A stretch of DNA of 64,000 bases from Epiperipatus broadwayi (Eukaryota; Onychophora; Udeonychophora; Euonychophora; Peripatidae). Positions 58,988-64,000 of this stretch are shown here, in pieces (position 1 is the stretch's first letter; each line of letters starts with the position of its first letter). A program made the translations under genes and the position numbers. The notes below the pieces were generated by a model. That model had not been told where the DNA came from, searched no databases, and worked only from the letters and a program-made list of their open reading frames with translations. Location: contig JAQFVV010006221.1 of NCBI GenBank assembly GCA_028023455.1, forward strand, positions 5,189,011 through 5,253,010. The letters run 5' to 3'.

Positions 58988-59408
58988 GTAAGATTTTATT
59001 TTATTTTTTTTAATTTGTTTTCACCTTATTTGATATTAGTAAATAAAAATAATGAAGTAATACATGAACATTATATATATATATAAATCTCATGATGACA
59101 GCCCGATCTTATCTACACCACAAGCCTTCAATCTTTCATCAAGACAATCCCTATAAAGTAAAAGATGGATTGCAAAAATCAGGTTTAATATATGTGTAAA
59201 TATGTAAGTGCTAAAATACACCATCTTTGGAATAACTTGTGATATAAAATCTCAGGTCTTTATTAATTATTGAAAATCTAAAAATGACACAGAGACATGC
59301 AGGATCGTGCTTTTGAAGCTTACACTTTATTATTTATGCTAAGACTTCAAAAGCATTGTTCACAATTTATATTACTAAGTTGCAAACAGTGATATTAAAA
59401 GTCTAGTA

Positions 59409-59977
59409 CAGTAGTCAGCAAATTATGGTTCGCAAGCCAAATGTAGCTCTTTGATTCCAGTCTCATGGTTCTTTTTATCATGATAAACATAAACACATTT
59501 TTTATTTCTTCATGTAATTTGTAAATAAATATTATGAAAACTTTAGGAGAGGAAAAATGCACATCACAAGGTCGTTTCTTGAATTCAGCCTTATTAAAGC
59601 ATAGAAATTATTGTATATGATGAATATTTAAATATTAGAAATCTGGGAGTAAATCAAACTGTCAAAGTAATTTATTTTGTTTTATTATTTGTTTTAAGAG
59701 AATTTTTAGTTTTGTTAGGATGTATACAGATTTTATTATGCTCTATTACTAAAATAAATGTTCAAATATATCCACAACCATTCAGAAATTCGTATTTTTC
59801 ATGAACATATTTTCCAGCTCTTTTAGCTCTTTATTGAAGGGGGGGGGGTACCTTTTTTCTTATGACTCTTCTTAAGACTTTAATGGAGACAGGGAAGAGA
59901 TATTTCTTTGCTTGTAGTTCTTTTGAGGGGAGAGTAAATAAAATAGCTCTTCATGTTAAAAAGTTTGCTGATCCTTT
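59409..59977. mobile_element. hAT-type element, second family, 569 bp
   Basis: Ends CAGTAGTCAGCAAA and TTTGCTGATCCTTT are imperfect inverted repeats. Subterminal GCCAAATGTAGCTCTTTGATT and AAATAGCTCTTCATGTTAAA are also complementary in part. A perfect 8-bp duplication GTCTAGTA (59401-59408, 59978-59985) identifies a hAT insertion. The interior has no transposase and a run of G at about 59840. Confidence 0.82.
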
Positions 59978-60514
59978 GTCTAGTACAATCACTGAAGTAT
60001 GTATAATTTGATATATTTAGTTTTCAATTGTTAACTGAATAAGATTTGATATTTTAATTCACATTTCATTTCTTAGATGGTATCTAATTATATATTATCA
60101 TATTTGGATTATTGGGATGGTTATTAAATGAAAATATAATTCCTGCAGAAACTTAAGTTTGTTGTACACTTCAGTTGCATGTTTCATATTTTAATATAAC
60201 TAATGATGAAAATATTTTAATATATAATCATTATAAGGTGGAAAATTAATACTATATAATAGTTATTTCTATGATAACACACTAAACAATTTATAATTAT
60301 TTTCATGATTCTAAAACATATATAATAAAGTGAACCACCATATCCATGTTTTGTTGTTTCAAAGCCACTTGTGAACAATGTAAATCTGTGAATAATACCA
60401 GGCACTATATAATTTACATATATGTTTATAATAATACTACTTTAACACAAATATATACATACCATATGCATAAAAAGAATTTTATAATTAATTGAACTTT
60501 TCAAGATTTTAAAG

Positions 60515-62690
60515 GAACTGAGCAGATAAAATTCCTAATGTCCATTTACATATTTTGCTCATTCTAATTGCTATTAGTATATGATTATTTATATAATAAA
60601 TGATTATAGATAGGCTGCTCATCATACATCACTGAGTTTAAGATCAAAACCTGTTTGTCCTTTTTCTCAAGTACCTAATAGTTTTTAACTGAAGTATCAG
60701 TTAGATTTCTTGATGGCAACATGAATGTATGTATAAACTATCATTTTCATATATATTTACAATCATAACAGACAAAGCCAAATCATGGCTTTTTTCCTAG
60801 GAGGCTATAAAATTATTAGCTAATATAACAGTTAATGTCTGAAGTCAGAGGGAGTTAAAACTTTTTTAATTGTCATTTGAAGATTAACATTTATTTAATT
60901 GCTCACAATTTCACTTTTATTTAACTACTTCCAACTGCAGATAATTCAAGTAAATGAAGATTGCATCAATTAGAAGAAGAATTGCACAATATTTAATGTG
61001 ACATAATTGGAGTTTGTAGAGTTAGAAGAAAAGATGTAGAGTCAATTCATTTGAAAAATTGACACATTTTATTATAAAGATATAAATAGTGGAAACAAGA
61101 ATGGAGTAATATTCATTATAAATAAAAAATGAAAGAATAATATTGTGGAAGTTGATGAAGTATCAGATAGAATGGCAAGATTTGCCATTCAATTTAATGA
61201 AAGATACCAAACATTGCTAATCCAGTTTGTGCTCCAACAAAGTTTCCCTTTTTATGAAATAGAGGCTTTTTAATTAGATATACAGAATAAATGTATGATC
61301 AGATCAAATGATATTTTTGAATTGCCGCAAGATATTTTAATGCTAGAATTGAATTACACTTGAAAAATGAAAGTATTGTGAATAAATTTGGAAATGGAGA
61401 CTAAAATGAAAGATGCAATAAACTTTAGGAAATTTTGAGTTGATAAGTCAATACGCTATGCATTCTTTTTTTAAGAAAAATTCAAAATGGAAATTGGCAT
61501 GAAAATTCAAATGAAGATATAGTAGAATTGAATATTATTTTGATTAGCATAAAGTATATATTTCAAAATTGTAATATGTTTAATAAATTGAACACAGGAA
61601 GTGATCTTTGATTAGTGAGATGAAGTTGGAGAGGCAAAAGCTATTAAGAATGACATTACTAATAGTTATTAAACAATTCAAGACAAAGCAAAACTCTCCA
61701 TACAGTAGTGCCATCTTGTGCCAACAAGAGCAATCAATGGATGCCAGAAGGCTTGTGCATGAAATCCCTATCTATTGCCTACTCATCCAATATCCCCAGA
61801 CTAGTTTCTGGCTTGTGGCCTTCGTCAGAAACTAGTCTGGGGATATTGGATGAGTAGGCACTAGATAGGGATTTTATGCACAAGCCTTCTGGCATCCATT
61901 GATTGCTCTTGTTGGTATAAGATGGCACTACTGTATGGAGAGTTTTGCTTTGTTTTGAATTTGTTTAATAACAATTATGTGCTAGTATGAGATAGTGATC
62001 ATGTGATGTTTAGTGGTTTATTACTAATAGTTGATATGTCTAACCTTCAAAAATACTTCACATTGAATTTAAACTAAAACTTGCAAATTGTTTTGAATAT
62101 TAATGAACTGTGATGATAATTCAGACTTAGGAAAAATTCAATAAGATGATAATAGATACTTTACTAAAAAACAGTAACTCACCAGTAAACTTTTCAATTG
62201 AGAACAAAGTAATATATGAAGAAAATAAGGCTTATGAAAATGTTTTAAATTGATTCATTACGAAGACTTGAATATAGTGAATTTACAAAAAAAGTTATAA
62301 AAGAGAATAAAAGTCTCAAAAAAAAAAAAAATATCATCTTAATATTGGAAAATTATTTTAGCAATAAGAAGAAAAGATGGTACAATTATTAAAAAGAAGT
62401 ACTTAATCATGAAATGTGTAAAGAATTTTACAAACATTATAAAGAACTATAAAAATAATAAAGAATAAAAAACATTCCCTACAATTACATCTTCTGAATT
62501 CTGTATAATTATATCTTCTAAATTGCCAAGTGTTTTAAATGAAGAGGTTAGTTAGACATTCAAATAAATCTACTAAGTCTAGAAAGCAGAAATGATGGAA
62601 TTATTTTGATATTTTAGAAGATCTAAGTAAAGAAATAAATTGTTGGCAAATTTTTATGCCAACTTTTTATACAAAGAAACATTTCCCAAC
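60515..62690 (+). pseudogene. RTE-like LINE copy, 5' region and endonuclease, decayed
   Basis: GAGCAGATAAAATTCCTAATGTCC and ACTGAGTTTAAGATC match the 5' region of the 2-5 kb element. Endonuclease traces follow: GGAGTTTGTAGAGTTAGAAG (GLCEVRR), TTCATTATAAATAAAAAATG, then GAGTTGGATTAT-like, AACACAGGAAGTGATC (TGSDH) and GAGAGGCAAAAGCTATTAAG. Stops are numerous. It is interrupted by the family A insertion at 61668-62019, and its RT half is mostly missing. Confidence 0.7.
61668..62019 (+). mobile_element. palindromic copy of hammerhead element family A
   Basis: A perfect 13-bp duplication ATTACTAATAGTT (61655-61667, 62020-62032) brackets 352 bp inside an RTE relic. Arms 61683-61810 and 61826-61953 (128 bp each) are near-perfect complements around a 15-base centre. 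The centre is the hammerhead region: CTGACGA...GAAAC, ACTAGT and GTC are present on the minus strand, but the inversion replaces the stem I partner, so the ribozyme should be broken. The right end GATCATGTGATGTTTAGTGG is the sense 3' terminus. This is a 5'-inverted retro-insertion. Confidence 0.85.
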
Positions 62691-62699
62691 GCCTGAAAC

Positions 62700-64000
62700 T
62701 TTGATGGAATATTTTGTTTATTTTATAGGGCATGTAATATTAATAATAAATAAATTAGACGAGTGAATATTAACAAAACAAAACAAATATTTATTCTCAA
62801 ATTCTAATTATGTAAAACAAAACAGAGAAAATAGTAAAATAAACTAGCATATATATAATAAAATTTCATTCGTAGTGATTTCAATGTTTTTGGATCTTTC
62901 AATTACAAATTGTTTTGATATCTGGCATAATATTAGATAGTTGAATTATCATATCTGGTAGAGTATTGAGTGTTTTCCTGTACTTTGATTTGGTGTGTGG
63001 CATAATATGAAAATCCTGCCTAACATAAATGTTACATAAAAGGAAGCAAAACACAAATAGCTAGTTGACACATTGAGGTACTTATTTTTCTGTTAAATTT
63101 GTCCAGAAATCATTTTATGACAGTTGCTTGTACTTTTGTTTTAAATCAGACTTACTAATTTAATCAATTACATTTTCCTAATCATTTGCATTGAAGTCTA
63201 TTGATTTAGCTGTCATTGTAAATGGATTCCATACCTAAGAATTGTCTTTACTGAACTTCAGAAAATATTTCAAAAGGGTTGATAGTAAATCATGCAAGTG
63301 TTCTAAAATTGCATTGGAAACTTCATAATTTACTTTAGAATTTTTTTCAGTTAAAATTTATGTAAGGTGACCATATAATCAAAATTATTCTGTACAATTG
63401 TAAAAATCCAGAATTATAACTTCCTATCAAAAGATACAATTTTTTTTATTTCTTGCACTAAAAATTTTATTCTTTCCTTGTAATGATAAGTTAATATCAT
63501 TGCATTTAGTAAAAATATTTGCCGAATACCTAAGAACCATCAATCATGAACGATTTGTTAAAAATTCACTGAAATTCCATCCTAAATTATTTGATGTGGA
63601 AAAAAATCAGCAACTCGCTATGAAGTTCAAAAAAGTTTTAATAGTGTTTTTACTTTGGATAGTCATTTCACTTCAGTATGTAATAAAGGTTTAGTATTTT
63701 CATTATCCATTTCATCGCACAAAATTTTAATCTAGTTTGAGGTAGTCAAGAGTTTACATAGTTGTCGATTTTTATGGTTTCATTCAAAATAGTTTTTAAA
63801 TGTGTCAAAATTTTTTTTGTTACTAGTGTCTCTTTGCCTATGCAAAACATTGCTATTTTTGCGGCTTTTTTAGCTACTTGCAGAGTATGTGCTAAACTCT
63901 CTTCATCTTTTCTACCACTGCTTGAGCCCCATCTCTATAAATATCAATACACTTCTCCCAATCAATTTCCTATTTTAATTAATACAGTCGAATATATCTT
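62700..64000 (-). pseudogene. hAT transposase relic (ZBED/SCAND3-like), runs off window
   Basis: Minus-strand traces from right to left: WEKCIDIYRDGAQAVVEKMK (63960-63900; family motif W..C..I.TDGA.A), ILNETIKIDNYVNS (the VLDEVVKIVNFIKS block, about 63770), SANIFTKCNDINLSLQGKN (the ADIFTKLNELNLSLQGKN block, about 63480), and a C-terminal AGFSYYATHQIKVQ followed by LPDMIIQLSNIMPDIKTICN before a stop (about 63010-62910), the hAT dimerisation end. The order and motifs fit the hAT transposases related to host ZBED5/SCAND3-type genes. Frameshifts and deletions abound. It could be the autonomous relative of one of the hAT miniature families here. Confidence 0.75.

Overview
This window is very AT-rich, intron-dominated animal DNA (about three quarters A+T by eye) from an invertebrate with a repeat-laden genome. 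An arthropod, perhaps an arachnid, is plausible, but nothing in the sequence fixes the taxon. The one host gene I recognise is a plus-strand homologue of PTTG1IP (pituitary tumor-transforming gene 1-interacting protein). Its coding exons lie at 22434-22530, 30876-30990, 40975-41040 and 57515-57561, with a possible 9-nt microexon at 58979-58987. The reading phases match across all introns, and the peptide runs Cys-rich ectodomain end, one membrane helix with a Cys cluster, then a charged coiled coil ending in DEIRRKYG. Signal-peptide and C-terminal exons were not found and probably lie outside the window. Everything from 22.4 to at least 57.5 kb is therefore transcribed intron.

The rest is transposable-element debris. 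Non-LTR retrotransposons: one fairly well kept minus-strand RTE-like element (about 2.1-5.3 kb) with decayed relatives near 24.4-26.6, 33.9-35.1, 36.5-39.4 and 60.5-62.7 kb; a second lineage at 18.1-20.8 kb; and a third, esterase-endonuclease-RT element at 45.0-51.2 kb. A Penelope-like RT remnant lies near 9.9-10.4 kb. A short LTR element with PBS, polypurine tract and target duplication (TRIM type) is complete at 41.6-43.1 kb. DNA transposons: three hAT-type miniature elements with 8-bp duplications (28.1, 56.1, 59.4 kb), a hAT transposase relic running off the right edge, a Tigger-like TA element (22.7-23.7 kb) and a 1.15-kb element with TA duplication (7.1-8.2 kb). A tRNA-derived SINE family has four copies.

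The most interesting signal is a set of compact elements (monomers about 330-460 bp) that inserted as partial tandem repeats, usually with one part inverted, most of them flanked by 11-14 bp target duplications. Two families (45.7-46.2 and 58.3-58.8 kb) carry what reads as a type I hammerhead ribozyme with a minimal, self-complementary helix III. A third (13.2-14.0 kb) has a tRNA-like head plus a hammerhead-like core. Two more families (25.0-25.5 kb; 35.4-36.0 and 47.8-49.1 kb) share the architecture but no hammerhead I can recognise. Together they look like metazoan retrozyme or Penelope-type pseudo-LTR elements, several of them nested in dead LINEs. No bacterial genes, CRISPR arrays or true tRNA/rRNA genes were seen.
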